Counted from the stretch's first letter, positions 43,987 through 53,884 are shown. The stretch is DNA of 64,000 bases from Bradyrhizobium sp. AUGA SZCCT0158 (GCF_018130065.1 NZ_JAFCME010000032.1:1-64000); one strand, 5' to 3'. Notes: a model not told the origin generated them from the letters alone. Translations and numbers: made by a program.

Positions 43987-44326
43987 GGGCCGAAATATCT
44001 CCACCGCCGCAAGGCCTTAAGCGGCACAGCGGTCGGTTACGTGTGGCGGTCGAAAGAAGCGCTTGCGAGATACCACATCGGCCCGGGCCGGCCAAGCACT
44101 TGCGGTATCCGTCTGATAGTTATGCAAGATATGGTGGGGATGGCGGGGATGCCAGTCCGGCGCCACTCCCCCCGCTGTCGCCCCGGCCTTGAGCCGGGGC
44201 CCATACGCCGCAGCCGCCATTGTTAAAAGAAGGTCTCAGACACCTTTGTCCTACCGAGGGGCCGCGGCGCCGCGATGAGCGCAAATGCGCTCACGCTGGG
44301 GTTCCGGCGTTCGCCGGAACGACGGC
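43987..44326. other. Noncoding gap upstream of glyA with dispersed repeats
   Basis: Bases 44176-44210 contain CGCCCCGGCCTTGAGCCGGG-GC, and 44285-44322 contain CACGCTGGGGTTCCGGCGTT and CGCCGGAACGAC, both palindromic elements of the dispersed type. The segment nearest glyA (43987-44140) is likely its promoter region. No gene is supported. Confidence 0.6.
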
Positions 44327-44953
44327 CTATTTCGCAAACCGGTACGCCCCGCCCTTTTCGATCGAGCGCTGGAACGCCGGGCGCGCGTGCATACGCGTCA
44401 GCCAGGCCGCCAGGTTCGGATACGGCCCAAGCTTTTCGAACACCTTTGCCATCTCGCCGACAAAGCTCATCTGGATATCGGCACCCGACAATGACGGGCC
44501 GATGAAGAACTCGCGCCCCTTCAGCGCGCGGTCGACATAGCCGAGATGATTGGCCAACTCGCTGTCGATGCGCGGATGCAGCGGCGCGCCCGCCTCCTTC
44601 AGCCTGCCGACATAGAGGTTCAGCATCAGCGGCAGCATCGCGGACCCTTCCGAATAATGCAGCCACTCATTGTACGCCTCATAGTCGGCGCTGCCGGGCG
44701 CCGGCATCATCGCGCCTTTTCCGTATTTGCGGATGATGTAGTCGACGATCGCACCGGACTCCGCGATCGTGGTGCCGCCATCGGTGATGACGGGCGACTT
44801 GCCGAGCGGATGGATCGCCGTCAGTTCCGGCGGCGCCAGCCGCGTCGTGGCATCACGCTGATAGCGCTTCATCTCATAGGGCGTGCCAAGCTCTTCGAGC
44901 AGCCACAGGATCCGCTGCGAGCGGGAGTCGTTGAGATGATGAACCGTGAGCAT
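44327..44953 (-). CDS. Glutathione S-transferase family protein
   Basis: A 208-aa GST. The thioredoxin-like N-terminal half has LTVHHLNDSRSQRILWLLEE, then HPLGKSPVITDGGTTIAESG (the glutathione-binding cis-Pro and Ser region). The helical C-terminal half contains PSLSGADIQMSFVGEMAKV with the N-capping box. Likely a soluble detoxification or dehalogenation-type enzyme; substrate unknown. Divergent from the panE-like gene. Confidence 0.9.
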   Translation of the reverse strand: MLTVHHLNDSRSQRILWLLEELGTPYEMKRYQRDATTRLAPPELTAIHPLGKSPVITDGGTTIAESGAIVDYIIRKYGKGAMMPAPGSADYEAYNEWLHYSEGSAMLPLMLNLYVGRLKEAGAPLHPRIDSELANHLGYVDRALKGREFFIGPSLSGADIQMSFVGEMAKVFEKLGPYPNLAAWLTRMHARPAFQRSIEKGGAYRFAK

Positions 44954-45009
44954 GGCAGTTTCCTCAATAGGTTTCTTGTTGGTGTTGTTGTTTACCAGAG
45001 ATTTCTAAC

Positions 45010-45076
45010 GCCGTCATTGCGACCAACGGGTCGCGCGAATGCGCGCCCGATGACAGGCTCCGCGAAGCAATGACGA
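45010..45076. repeat. Dispersed palindrome (GTCATTGCGA family)
   Basis: GCCGTCATTGCGACC and CCGCGAAGCAATGACGAGGC bracket a GCGCGAATGCGCGC palindrome. It lies in the divergent region between the GST and panE-like genes and shares words with 6252-6331. Confidence 0.6.
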
Positions 45077-45142
45077 GGCGCAAACACACCTTTGCCTGGT
45101 ATCGGCCTGCGGTGCTAGGTTTTTGCCAACGAGGAGAGAACG

Positions 45143-46066
45143 ATGCGTATCGCAATTGTCGGCACCGGCGGCGTAGGCGCCGGTTATGGGGCGGCGCTGG
45201 CGAAAGCCGGCGCGGATGTCACCTTCATCGCGCGCGGCGCGCACCTGGCGGCCATGAAGCGCGACGGATTGAAGGTTCAAAGCCCGCGCGGCGACATCCA
45301 TCTGGTGCCGACACAGGCGACCGACAATCCCGCCGAGATCGGCAAGGTCGATTTCGTGCTGTTCTGCGTCAAGCTGTGGGACGTCGAAAGCGCCGGGATC
45401 AGCATCAAGCCGCTGATCGGCCCCGATACGGCTGTCATCCCGCTGCAGAACGGCGTCGATGCCGCAGAAAGGCTGATCCCGATACTCGGCGAAAACGCCG
45501 TGATGGGCGGCGTCGCGCAAATCAGCGCCAACATCATAGCATCAGGCGTGATCCAGCAGGTCGGCACCTTCATGCGCATCGTGTTCGGCGAACTCGACGG
45601 CAGGGCTAGCCCGCGCGGCGAAGCATTTCTTGCGCTCTGCCAGAAGGCCGGCTTCGAGGCGAAGCTGAGCGACGCGATCCTCACCGAACTTTGGATGAAG
45701 TTCATCCTGCTCGCCGCCAACGCCAGCGCGGTGGCGCTGGCGCGCCAGCCGATCGGTGCGCTGCGCGACGATCCTGATATTCGCCCGGTGCTGATGTCGG
45801 CCTACCGCGAAGTGATGGATGTCGGCCGCGCCTATGGCGTGGCGCTGCCGGACAACGCAGTGGAGACGACATCAGGATATTCCGACAGCCTGCCCGCGCA
45901 CCAAAAGCCGTCGATGGCGCTCGACCTCGAACGCGGCAACCGGCTGGAGCTGCCCTGGCTCGGCGGTAAGGTGGTCGAACTCGGCAAGAAGCTCGGCGTG
46001 CCCACGCCGACGCACAGCCTGATGTATGCGATGCTGAAGCCGTACATCATGGGCAATCCGGGCTGA
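45143..46066 (+). CDS. 2-dehydropantoate 2-reductase family protein
   Basis: A 307-aa NADPH-dependent reductase of the PanE/ApbA family. The N-terminal Rossmann segment is RIAIVGTGGVGAGYGAALAK, then LQNGVDAAERLIPILGENAV. The C-terminal part has the helix with LWMKFILLAANASAVALARQ and SMALDLERGNRLELPWLGGK (catalytic Lys/Glu-type positions of PanE). Such genomes carry several PanE paralogues, so a pantothenate role is not certain. AGGAGAGA lies 5 bases before the ATG. Confidence 0.86.
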   Translation: MRIAIVGTGGVGAGYGAALAKAGADVTFIARGAHLAAMKRDGLKVQSPRGDIHLVPTQATDNPAEIGKVDFVLFCVKLWDVESAGISIKPLIGPDTAVIPLQNGVDAAERLIPILGENAVMGGVAQISANIIASGVIQQVGTFMRIVFGELDGRASPRGEAFLALCQKAGFEAKLSDAILTELWMKFILLAANASAVALARQPIGALRDDPDIRPVLMSAYREVMDVGRAYGVALPDNAVETTSGYSDSLPAHQKPSMALDLERGNRLELPWLGGKVVELGKKLGVPTPTHSLMYAMLKPYIMGNPG

Positions 46067-46162
46067 GGCGCGAGGCGCCATGTCCTTTACATCGCCGGAC
46101 ATCTCGGCACTGTAGCCACCACTTTGCGACGCGCCTCGATGCGCGACATCACGGAGAAGCAT

Positions 46163-46963
46163 ATGCCGCTTGTCGAGAACGCCACGATCAGGAAATTGCG
46201 GGCGGGCGAGCTCGCCCTCGGATTCGGCCTGCACCATTTGCGCACCGCGGCAGCGGGCATGATCGCCGCGGCGACCGGGCATGACTGGATCTTCATCGAC
46301 GTCGAGCACGGTGCATTTTCGCAGGATGACGTCGCGCAGATCTGCATCGCCGCGTTGCCGACCGGCATCACGCCGATCGTCCGGATTTGCGCAGGCGCGA
46401 TTGATGAAGGCACGCGGGCGCTCGACAACGGCGCCGCCGGCGTCATCGTACCGCATGTCGATACGGTCGATCAGGCCCGGCGCATTGCTAGCGCCTTTCG
46501 TTATCCGCCGTTGGGGTCGCGGAGCTGGGGCGGACCATCCGCGCTGTTCGGTTACAAGCCGCCCGGCGCCGCCGAGGCCCAGGCCGCCATCAACCAGGAA
46601 ATCCTGGTCGTCGCGATGGTCGAGAGCCCTGGAGGCGTGGCCAATGCCGCCGGGATTGCCGCCGTTGACGGGATCGACGGCTTGCTGATCGGAACCTCCG
46701 ACCTGACCGCGGAGATGGGTATTTCCGGTCAAATCCTGCATCCGCGCGTCGAGGAAGCCTATCGCAGCGTCGGCGCGGCGTGCCGCAAGGCAGGCAAATT
46801 CCTCGGCATGGGCGGCGTCTACGAACCGGACGCCATGAAGCATTATGCCGATCTCGGCGCGCAGTTCATCCTGACGGGATCGGATCACGCTTACATGCTG
46901 GCCGGCGCCAGTCTCAAGTCGGCCTCGTTGCGGAAGCTCGAAGCGGATCGCAAGGCGGGCTGA
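46163..46963 (+). CDS. HpcH/HpaI aldolase family protein
   Basis: A 266-aa metal-dependent class II pyruvate aldolase-like protein. Landmarks are HDWIFIDVEHGAFSQDDVAQ (metal and substrate binding), PIVRICAGAIDEGTRALDNG, GVIVPHVDTVDQARRIASAF, ILVVAMVESPGGVANAAGIA and IDGLLIGTSDLTAEMGI. ATG 46163 is chosen for the ACGGAGAAGC sequence just upstream; the frame opens at 46124. It lies 96 bases after the panE-like gene, possibly in the same unit. Confidence 0.88.
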   Translation: MPLVENATIRKLRAGELALGFGLHHLRTAAAGMIAAATGHDWIFIDVEHGAFSQDDVAQICIAALPTGITPIVRICAGAIDEGTRALDNGAAGVIVPHVDTVDQARRIASAFRYPPLGSRSWGGPSALFGYKPPGAAEAQAAINQEILVVAMVESPGGVANAAGIAAVDGIDGLLIGTSDLTAEMGISGQILHPRVEEAYRSVGAACRKAGKFLGMGGVYEPDAMKHYADLGAQFILTGSDHAYMLAGASLKSASLRKLEADRKAG

Positions 46964-46969
46964 GCCAAC

Positions 46970-47191
46970 TCACATCCCGGTATAGCCTGCCTTCACCGGA
47001 TCGGTGGAGCCGTCGAGCTGGCGCAGATAGGTCAGGCCGCACACGGTCAGGCGGTGGGTGTCCTTTTCGCCGGCCTCGAATAGCGTCTTCACATAGTCGG
47101 TCACCTTCTCGCGCGCTTCATCGTTCGCGGCAGAGCTACGGTTCACCAGCAGGTCATAGGTGTGCATGATGCGGTCGATGGCGGCTTCCAT
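46970..47191 (-). CDS. Conserved-type small hypothetical protein (73 aa)
   Basis: A 73-residue protein: MEAAIDRIMHTYDLLVNRSS, then AANDEAREKVTDYVKTLFEA and DTHRLTVCGLTYLRQLDG. Two helices and a short strand are predicted by eye. The family has no name known to me. It lies 18 bases downstream of another small gene on the same strand, and GGAGAA precedes the ATG, so the two likely form a two-gene unit. Confidence 0.7.
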   Translation of the reverse strand: MEAAIDRIMHTYDLLVNRSSAANDEAREKVTDYVKTLFEAGEKDTHRLTVCGLTYLRQLDGSTDPVKAGYTGM

Positions 47192-47209
47192 GAAGTTCTC
47201 CGGTGGGGA

Positions 47210-47491
47210 TCAGGCGATGTAGGTTTCGGCTTCGAATTTGGCGATCGCCTTGTTGGCGAGGCGGATCTTGTTGAGTTCGCCGCGCTGAAACATCTGCACG
47301 ATGATTTCGAGCAGCCGCTCGTCGGTGGCGAAAGTATCCGGGATGGCGCCGGTCCTGCGGAGATAATTCGAAGCGATGGCGTAAGCGTCGCCCACCACCT
47401 CGACATTCATCACCCGCAATCCGCGCTCGACGAGCATGTTCTTCGGTCCCCGTGTCAGCGATATAATGCGCGAGCCCGGCACAAGTTCCAT
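47210..47491 (-). CDS. Conserved-type small hypothetical protein (93 aa)
   Basis: A 93-residue soluble protein: MELVPGSRIISLTRGPKNML, then VERGLRVMNVEVVGDAYAIA and a C-terminal helix RLLEIIVQMFQRGELNKIRL-ANKAIAKFE. Its pattern suggests an alpha/beta domain. No family is recognised. First gene of the pair with the 73-aa protein. Confidence 0.7.
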   Translation of the reverse strand: MELVPGSRIISLTRGPKNMLVERGLRVMNVEVVGDAYAIASNYLRRTGAIPDTFATDERLLEIIVQMFQRGELNKIRLANKAIAKFEAETYIA

Positions 47492-47875
47492 TGCGGGAAA
47501 CCGGCTGTTTGCTGGGCGCGCGCCTATGCCCGCGTGACCTTAGAGTCGAGGTGCAGCTTGTTGTTTTGATGCGCTTTATCAGGTGAAACTGTGTCCGCCA
47601 CCACTCGAAGCGGCCATGCCCGAAGCGGTCTTGCGCGCGCCGCGAAGGATGACGCCGCGGCACTCGACACTCAGGCCCAAAAAGCAAAACGCACCGGATC
47701 CGGTAACCCGGAGCCGATGCGCCTTGGGCAGGGCTTACTGCCTTGCCAGTTCATGATCCGCTGTTGGCTGCCGGTCTTCTGCGTGGCCGGCTTGGCCGCG
47801 GATTCGAATTCTTATTTTACGCGTTTTCTTCACGCGAACCGGAAGTCCACTTCGCTCGAAAACGCTATGTAAATC
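47492..47875. other. 384-base gap with dispersed repeat
   Basis: A 93-codon open frame (47591-47872) crosses the gap, but its last third is repeat DNA and it lacks domain character, so no gene is called. AAAGCAAAACGCACCGGATC and the GGGCAGGGCTTACTGCCTTG palindrome (about 47726-47749) may mark a transcript end for the regulator gene to the right. Confidence 0.5.
47815..47868. repeat. Dispersed element GCGTTTTCTTCACGCGAACC
   Basis: The block runs from TTTTACGCGTTTTCTTCACG through TCCACTTCGCTCGAAAACGC. Its ends GCGTTTTC / GAAAACGC are complementary. This is a common intergenic element in Bradyrhizobium and relatives. The ends recur at 2624-2643. Confidence 0.75.
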
Positions 47876-48391
47876 TCAGAGCCGATACAGGATCTGGTCG
47901 GTCCAGAACCGCTCGAGCCGATGCAGCGACTTGTTCAGCGTCGCGAACTCCTCGTTCGAGATGCCGCCGACCTGCTCCACGGTCTTGACGTGCTTCTGAT
48001 ACAGCGCGTCGACGATCTTGCGGATTTCCTGGCCCTGCGAGGTCAGACGGATGCGGACCGAGCGGCGATCAACGCGCGAACGCTGATGATCGAGGAAGCC
48101 GAGCTCGACGAGCTTCTTCAGATTGTAGGAGACGTTGGAGCCGAGGTAATAGCCGCGCGTGCGCAGCTCGCCTGCGGTCAATTCCTTGTCGCCGATGTTA
48201 TAGAGCAGCAGCGCCTGCACCGAGTTGATATCGGCGCGGCCGCGGCGATCGAATTCATCCTTGATCACGTCAAGCAGCCGGCGATGCAGCCGCTCCACCA
48301 AAGTCAATGCTTCAAGATAGAGCGGCTGCACCGGAGCTTGACCGGCAGAGCGTTCAGCGGTTTCCACCGCCGTTGCAACGGCTTTCATCAT
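47876..48391 (-). CDS. MarR-type winged-helix regulator, LdtR-like
   Basis: A 171-aa regulator matching the LdtR group, known in Rhizobiales for control of cell-wall L,D-transpeptidase and stress genes. The winged helix shows ADINSVQALLLYNIGDKELT, RGYYLGSNVSYNLKKLVELG and the wing RSRVDRRSVRIRLTSQGQEI, flanked by dimerisation helices (LYLEALTLVERLHRRLLDVI; LNKSLHRLERFWTDQI). The DUF6163 gene lies 562 bases upstream on the same strand, a gap that carries a dispersed repeat. Its promoter region holds two TAAGACA words. Confidence 0.87.
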   Translation of the reverse strand: MMKAVATAVETAERSAGQAPVQPLYLEALTLVERLHRRLLDVIKDEFDRRGRADINSVQALLLYNIGDKELTAGELRTRGYYLGSNVSYNLKKLVELGFLDHQRSRVDRRSVRIRLTSQGQEIRKIVDALYQKHVKTVEQVGGISNEEFATLNKSLHRLERFWTDQILYRL

Positions 48392-48489
48392 GACATTCCC
48401 CTGTTGTCGTTTTTATCGACTTATTCGACGAAACTTTTGTCCCGCCTGATAGCTTCAACTTAAGGGGGCCGTTTGAAGATCCGCTTAAA

Positions 48490-48521
48490 TAAGACAATAA
48501 AGAGATCATGAATTTAAGACA
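48490..48521. promoter_or_regulatory. Paired TAAGACA words upstream of the LdtR-like gene
   Basis: TAAGACA occurs at 48490-48496 and 48515-48521 with a 25-base period, in AT-rich DNA about 100-130 bases before the regulator start. This is a plausible promoter or autoregulatory region, unproven. Confidence 0.3.
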
Positions 48522-48780
48522 GTGAATCGCGGATTAAGCCCATGGATAAAGGGCTTTTCGCAAGATTTCATTGACGGTGGTGGGCCTCTGTTCACGCTTC
48601 GTCTGGAAGGGTTGTCGCATTCCAAAACAGGTTCGTTTGAATTCGAAACGCCTGGGTAACCGACGCGAGGGAACCCTTTACGGTGACTGAAAAGTTACCG
48701 CGAAAATCGTCGAAAATCTTACGGGATGGCGCGGCCCATTCTGGGACGCAGGTGCGCTGGCGCAATTAACAGTTCGGGCT

Positions 48781-48904
48781 TCATCCTTCGAGACGCCACT
48801 GCGTGACTCCTCAAGGTGAGGTCGAGCAGTTCAGTTCAGGATGCGCTCTTAGGACCCTCATGGTGAGGAGCGCGGCAACGCCGCCCGTCTCGAACCATGT
48901 GGCC
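48781..48904. repeat. Dispersed repeat (TCATCCTTCGAGACGCC family)
   Basis: TCATCCTTCGAGACGCCACT, CTCCTCAAGGTGAGG, CCCTCATGGTGAGGAGCGCG and CGCCCGTCTCGAACCATG match words of the 35128-35258 element. It lies downstream of the DUF6163 gene. Confidence 0.75.
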
Positions 48905-48953
48905 GGCTATTCGCAGCAAGATTCCAGCAAAACGGAGGACGTGCGCACGACTG

Positions 48954-49436
48954 CTATGGCGGCCGTTCGCGCGCGGCCATCCAGGCGAGTGCGAGATAGG
49001 CTGCCAGCATTACGGCTTCGACGCCGACCACCGTCAGGCTGCCGCCGTAGATGCCCGGAAACATCAATTCGATCACCGCCATCGACACGACTGTGGTGAG
49101 CCACACCACCGCGCCCCAGGGCGTCGCAAGCCACAGGCCTACGGCGGCGACGAGTTCAATCACGGCGAAATAGATCGTCGCGGTCTGCCAGGCCATCGAC
49201 TGATTTTCGAACGCCTCTTCCTCGCCGCCGATGAAACCGGTCACCTGCGCCCAATGGTAAAGGCCCTTGGCGATCGAGATGACCGCCATGATGCGCAGGA
49301 ACAGCACCAGCCGCCGGGTCCAAGCGTTGTCATCAGGCTCGATCCGCTCGGACGAGATCGCCGCCACCGACATCGCATTGTCCCGGGCATTGTCCCTGTT
49401 ATCCCGCGACGGGTCGCGCGCGGAGGTGTCAGACAT
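48954..49436 (-). CDS. DUF6163 family membrane protein
   Basis: A 160-aa inner-membrane protein with four hydrophobic helices after a 40-residue polar N-terminus. Landmarks are RRLVLFLRIMAVISIAKGLY, HWAQVTGFIGGEEEAFENQS, ELVAAVGLWLATPWGAVVWL and ELMFPGIYGGSLTVVGVEAV. The family is typical of Rhizobiales and is often encoded close to the LdtR-like regulator. Function unknown. It is divergent from hemB. Confidence 0.8.
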   Translation of the reverse strand: MSDTSARDPSRDNRDNARDNAMSVAAISSERIEPDDNAWTRRLVLFLRIMAVISIAKGLYHWAQVTGFIGGEEEAFENQSMAWQTATIYFAVIELVAAVGLWLATPWGAVVWLTTVVSMAVIELMFPGIYGGSLTVVGVEAVMLAAYLALAWMAARERPP

Positions 49437-49633
49437 GAGAATCGGTGCTCACAGGCGAAAACGGGTCCTTATAGGCGGAGTCTTGGTATAGGCAGAGTCT
49501 TGGCCCGCCGCGTCGGCAAAATCAATTGCCGCTGGCGCAAATCAAGCTGCGGTGACGCGGCCGTTCCGGAATGCTAGAATTAGACCAGGTCCAAATCAGG
49601 CCAAATCAGCCTTCCGCCGGGGAGTACCATCAT

Positions 49634-50695
<1,062 letters not shown>

Positions 50696-50702
50696 AGCCT
50701 TC

Positions 50703-50784
50703 GTAGGGTGGGCAAAGCGCCGTGCCCACCAACTTTAGCGGCGGAGACAATGGTGGGCACGGCGCAAGAGCGCCTTTGCCCTAC
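50703..50784. repeat. Palindromic element GTAGGGTGGGCAAAGCGC
   Basis: GTAGGGTGGGCAAAGCGCCG with GTGCCCACCA pairs with TGGTGGGCACGGCGCAAGAG-CGCCTTTGCCCTAC, giving arms of about 29 bases with a small insertion. It lies 8 bases after the hemB stop and may stabilise or end its transcript. Confidence 0.85.
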
Positions 50785-50927
50785 GCGTTCCTCAAGTCCG
50801 CAGCCCCCGAATCGCCTGAATATTGCCGTTTGGTAACCGTCGCGGCCCTTGCGCGCGCAGGCGCGGTTCCCATGTCTCCGCTTGATGTCTCGGCATGCGG
50901 GAATATGCACGTTCTGGAGGACTGATC

Positions 50928-51479
50928 ATGTCGTATAGCGGTTCGGGTAATACCGGTGGCGGCGGCTGGCGTAACGATGGCGGCGTGCAGCCGCATGCGT
51001 TCGACCCCGATTTGCAGCCGGAACTGTTTCGCGGCCTGCTGACGCGGCGGGTGTTCGCCTTTTTGATCGACCTCGTCGTGCTCTCGGTCCCGGTGATCCT
51101 GGGCTACATCTTCATCGCGGTGTTCGGCCTGATCACACTCGGGCTCGGCTGGGCGCTGTTCTGGCTGGCCTGGCCGGCCACGATCGTCTGGGCCATCGTC
51201 TATTACGGCTCTTCCCTCGGCGGGCCGCATTCGGCGACCGTGGGCATGCGCGTGATGGATCTGGAACTGCGCACCTGGTACGGCGCGCCGGGCTATTTCG
51301 TGCTCGGCGCCACCCACGCCGTGCTGTTCTGGGTGTCGATCTCGTTCCTGACGCCGCTGGTGCTCCTGATCGGCTTGTTCAACGGCCGCCGCCGGCTGCT
51401 GCATGACATCGTGCTGGGAACCGTCGTCATCAACAGCTCGGTTCGCACACAGGTTGTACCTCCGGCGCGCGCCTATTGA
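50928..51479 (+). CDS. RDD family membrane protein
   Basis: A 183-aa inner-membrane protein with a Gly-rich start (SGSGNTGGGGWRN), then the RDD domain. Helices include FAFLIDLVVLSVPVILGYIF, ITLGLGWALFWLAWPATIVW and YFVLGATHAVLFWVSISFLT. The R-x-FAFLID and TVGMRVMDLELRT motifs are typical. RDD proteins are of uncertain function (some link to ion exchange). ATG 50928 follows TCTGGAGGAC. Lies in the same direction as hemB and bpt. Confidence 0.85.
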   Translation: MSYSGSGNTGGGGWRNDGGVQPHAFDPDLQPELFRGLLTRRVFAFLIDLVVLSVPVILGYIFIAVFGLITLGLGWALFWLAWPATIVWAIVYYGSSLGGPHSATVGMRVMDLELRTWYGAPGYFVLGATHAVLFWVSISFLTPLVLLIGLFNGRRRLLHDIVLGTVVINSSVRTQVVPPARAY

Positions 51480-51638
51480 AGGGATGTCACACTCCAAATT
51501 GATTGACCGTCAGCCCGCGCGGCGCGATGCTCAGGTTTGTTCGGCCCGGATCAGGATCGGGGCCGAACTGCCCTCACCGGTACCAATTGTTCACCGGAAA
51601 GCGTTATTGTTCGTGTTTCGGAGGCCTGACGACCCGAC

Positions 51639-52415
51639 GTGACCCAGCATTCGCGTGATACCCCGCAGTTCTACCTGACGGCGCCCTCGCCCTGCCCCTA
51701 TCTGCCGGGACGGCACGAGCGCAAGGTGTTCACGCATCTGGTCGGCGACAAGGCCGGCGACCTCAACGACCTCCTCACCCATGGCGGCTTCCGGCGCAGC
51801 CAGTCGATCGCCTACCGGCCGGCCTGCGACCAGTGCCGCGCCTGCGTTTCCGTGCGCGTCGTCGCCAACGAGTTCCGGCCCTCGCGCAATTTCCGCAAAA
51901 TTCTCGCGCGCAATGCCGACATCATCGGCGAGCAGCGCAGCGCGGTGCCGACCTCGGAACAATATTCGGTGTTCCGCGCCTATCTCGACCGGCGTCACCG
52001 CCATGGCGGCATGGCCGACATGACCGTGCTCGACTACGCCATGATGGTGGAAGACAGCCACGTCGAAACCCGCATCATCGAATACCGCAAGCGCAACGTC
52101 GATTCCGGCATCACCGGCCGCGGCGACGAGCTGATCGCCGTCGCCCTGACCGATGTGCTCAGCGACGGGCTGTCGATGGTGTATTCGTTCTTCGAGCCGT
52201 CGGAGCACAGCCGCTCGCTCGGCACCTTCATGATCCTCGACCATATCACGCGCGCAAGGCGGCTGGGGCTGCCTTACGTCTATCTCGGCTACTGGATCGA
52301 AGGCTCCAAGAAGATGGACTACAAGGGCCGCTTCCTGCCGCAGCAGCGGCTGGCCCCCTCAGGCTGGCTGCGCATCGACGCGTCAGGCGAAGTACTGACC
52401 GAGCCGCAGGATTGA
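51639..52415 (+). CDS. bpt: Aspartate/glutamate leucyltransferase (Bpt)
   Basis: A 258-aa aminoacyl-tRNA-protein transferase that adds Leu to N-terminal Asp or Glu, feeding the N-end rule ClpS/ClpAP pathway. GTG 51639 opens the family start (TQHSRDTPQFYLTAPSPCPY). Motifs are CPYLPGRHERKVFTHLVGDK, the Cys-rich PACDQCRACVSVRVV and VYLGYWIEGSKKMDYKGRFL. It ends in a repeat and is convergent with mntH. Confidence 0.92.
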   Translation: MTQHSRDTPQFYLTAPSPCPYLPGRHERKVFTHLVGDKAGDLNDLLTHGGFRRSQSIAYRPACDQCRACVSVRVVANEFRPSRNFRKILARNADIIGEQRSAVPTSEQYSVFRAYLDRRHRHGGMADMTVLDYAMMVEDSHVETRIIEYRKRNVDSGITGRGDELIAVALTDVLSDGLSMVYSFFEPSEHSRSLGTFMILDHITRARRLGLPYVYLGYWIEGSKKMDYKGRFLPQQRLAPSGWLRIDASGEVLTEPQD

Positions 52416-52418
52416 AGA

Positions 52419-52480
52419 TGGCGAATGGCGAATAGGGAGTGGCGAATAGGGTAACTTCCATTCGCTACTCGCCCTTCGCG
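52419..52480. repeat. GGCGAATAGGG repeat between convergent bpt and mntH
   Basis: TGGCGAATGGCGAATAGGGA and GTGGCGAATAGGG are direct copies, and CCATTCGCTACTCGCCCTTC-GC is their partial complement, so the element can fold. It probably supports termination of both converging genes. Confidence 0.65.
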
Positions 52481-52486
52481 ACTTCT

Positions 52487-53884
52487 TCAGCCAAACAGCG
52501 TGTCGTACAGCAGCTTGACGTTCAGCGTCACGATGATCCCGGCGACGATCCACGCCAGCGTGGCGACCGAACGCGAAATCGCGAAATCACCCATCTTGCG
52601 GCGGTCGGAAACGAATCGCACCAGCGGGATCACCGCGAACGGCAATTGCATCGACAGGATGACCTGGCTGAAGACCAGCAGGTTGGACGTGCCCTTCTCG
52701 CCATAGAGTGCGGTGACGATCACGACGGGGACGATCGCGACGCCGCGGGTGACCAGCCGCCGCGCCCAGTTCGGCAGGCGCAGGTGCAAAAAGCCTTCCA
52801 TCACGATCTGGCCGGCCAGCGTGGCCGTTACCGTCGAGTTGAGGCCGGACGCCAGCAGCGCGACGGCGAACAGTGTCGAGGCGATCCCGAGGCCCAATAG
52901 CGGCGACAACAGCTCATACGCCTGCCCGATCTCGGCCACATCGGTACGGCCGCTGGAATGGAACGTCGAGGCGGCCACGATCAGGATCGCGGCATTGATG
53001 AACAGCGCCAGCATCAGCGCGATGGTCGAGTCCGTGGTCGCCCATTTGATCGCATCGCGCCGGCCCTCGTCGGTGCGCGGATAGGCGCGGGTCTGCACGA
53101 TCGAGGAGTGCAGATAGAGGTTATGCGGCATCACGGTGGCGCCGATGATGCCGATCGCGATGTACAGCATCTCCGGATTGGTAACGATCTCGGTCGACGG
53201 CAGGAAGCCGCGCAGCACCGCGGCAACCGGCGGCGCGGCCGCGAAGATCTGGATCGCAAAACAGACCGCGATGACGATCAAAAGCGAGATGACGAAGGCT
53301 TCGAGGAAGCGAAAACCCTTGTTCATCAGAAGCAGCAGCAGGAAGGCGTCGAGCGCGGTGATCAGCGCGCCGCCGATCAGGGGAATGCCGAACAATAGCT
53401 TCAGCGCAATCGCGGTGCCGATCACTTCCGCCAGATCGCAGGCGATGATCGCGGCCTCGCAGGCCAGCCACAGCATGAAATTGACCGGACGCGAAAAGCT
53501 GGCGCGGCAGGCCTGCGCGAGATCGCGGTCGGTGACGATGCCGAGCCGTGCGGCGAGCGCCTGCAGCAGGATCGCCATCAGGTTCGACAGCAGGATCACC
53601 GACAGCAGCGTGTAGCCGAACTTCGATCCACCGGCGAGGTCGGTCGCCCAATTGCCGGGATCCATATAGCCGACGGAAACCAGATAGCCGGGCCCAAGAA
53701 ACGCCAGCAGCCGGCGCGCCCAATGGCCACCCAGCGGCACCGCGATGGTCGCGTTGACTTCGGCCAGACTGCGCTGCCTGTTCGCTGCGGCGTCGGCGCG
53801 CCAGCCGGCGTCGGCGTCTTGCAAGGCCACAGCCAAGCTCTCCGAATTAGTCTTTCGGCCCAATTCGGGCGTTCGTGCATCCAT
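52487..53884 (-). CDS. mntH: Nramp-type divalent metal transporter MntH
   Basis: A 465-aa proton-coupled Mn2+ (and Fe2+) importer with about eleven helices. The metal-binding motif DPGNWATDLAGGSKFG is in helix 1, and MPHNLYLHSSIVQTRAYPRT carries the helix 6 metal site. The cytoplasmic N-terminus is about 50 aa. Its upstream region has TTGCAA-N5-TTGCAA, suggesting a metal-responsive Fur/Mur-type operator. It is divergent from the small-protein/YqiJ/flotillin chain. Confidence 0.94.
   Translation of the reverse strand: MDARTPELGRKTNSESLAVALQDADAGWRADAAANRQRSLAEVNATIAVPLGGHWARRLLAFLGPGYLVSVGYMDPGNWATDLAGGSKFGYTLLSVILLSNLMAILLQALAARLGIVTDRDLAQACRASFSRPVNFMLWLACEAAIIACDLAEVIGTAIALKLLFGIPLIGGALITALDAFLLLLLMNKGFRFLEAFVISLLIVIAVCFAIQIFAAAPPVAAVLRGFLPSTEIVTNPEMLYIAIGIIGATVMPHNLYLHSSIVQTRAYPRTDEGRRDAIKWATTDSTIALMLALFINAAILIVAASTFHSSGRTDVAEIGQAYELLSPLLGLGIASTLFAVALLASGLNSTVTATLAGQIVMEGFLHLRLPNWARRLVTRGVAIVPVVIVTALYGEKGTSNLLVFSQVILSMQLPFAVIPLVRFVSDRRKMGDFAISRSVATLAWIVAGIIVTLNVKLLYDTLFG

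Larger units (their letters stand above)
48392..48953. other. 562-base noncoding region upstream of the LdtR-like gene
   Basis: The part near the regulator (48400-48540) is AT-rich and carries TAAGACA at 48490-48496 and 48515-48521. The middle (48541-48780) shows nothing recognisable. The far part (48781-48904) is a dispersed repeat. No ORF in it has gene character. Confidence 0.6.

Noticed and set aside
43987..44326. Glycine riboswitch before glyA
   Set aside because: No tandem aptamer-like pattern could be made out; the region holds palindromic repeats and GC-rich promoter DNA.
47591..47872. 93-codon plus-strand frame between small genes and the LdtR-like regulator
   Set aside because: Its 3' third is made of the dispersed GCGTTTTCTTCACGCG element and the rest lacks any family pattern or good ribosome-binding site.
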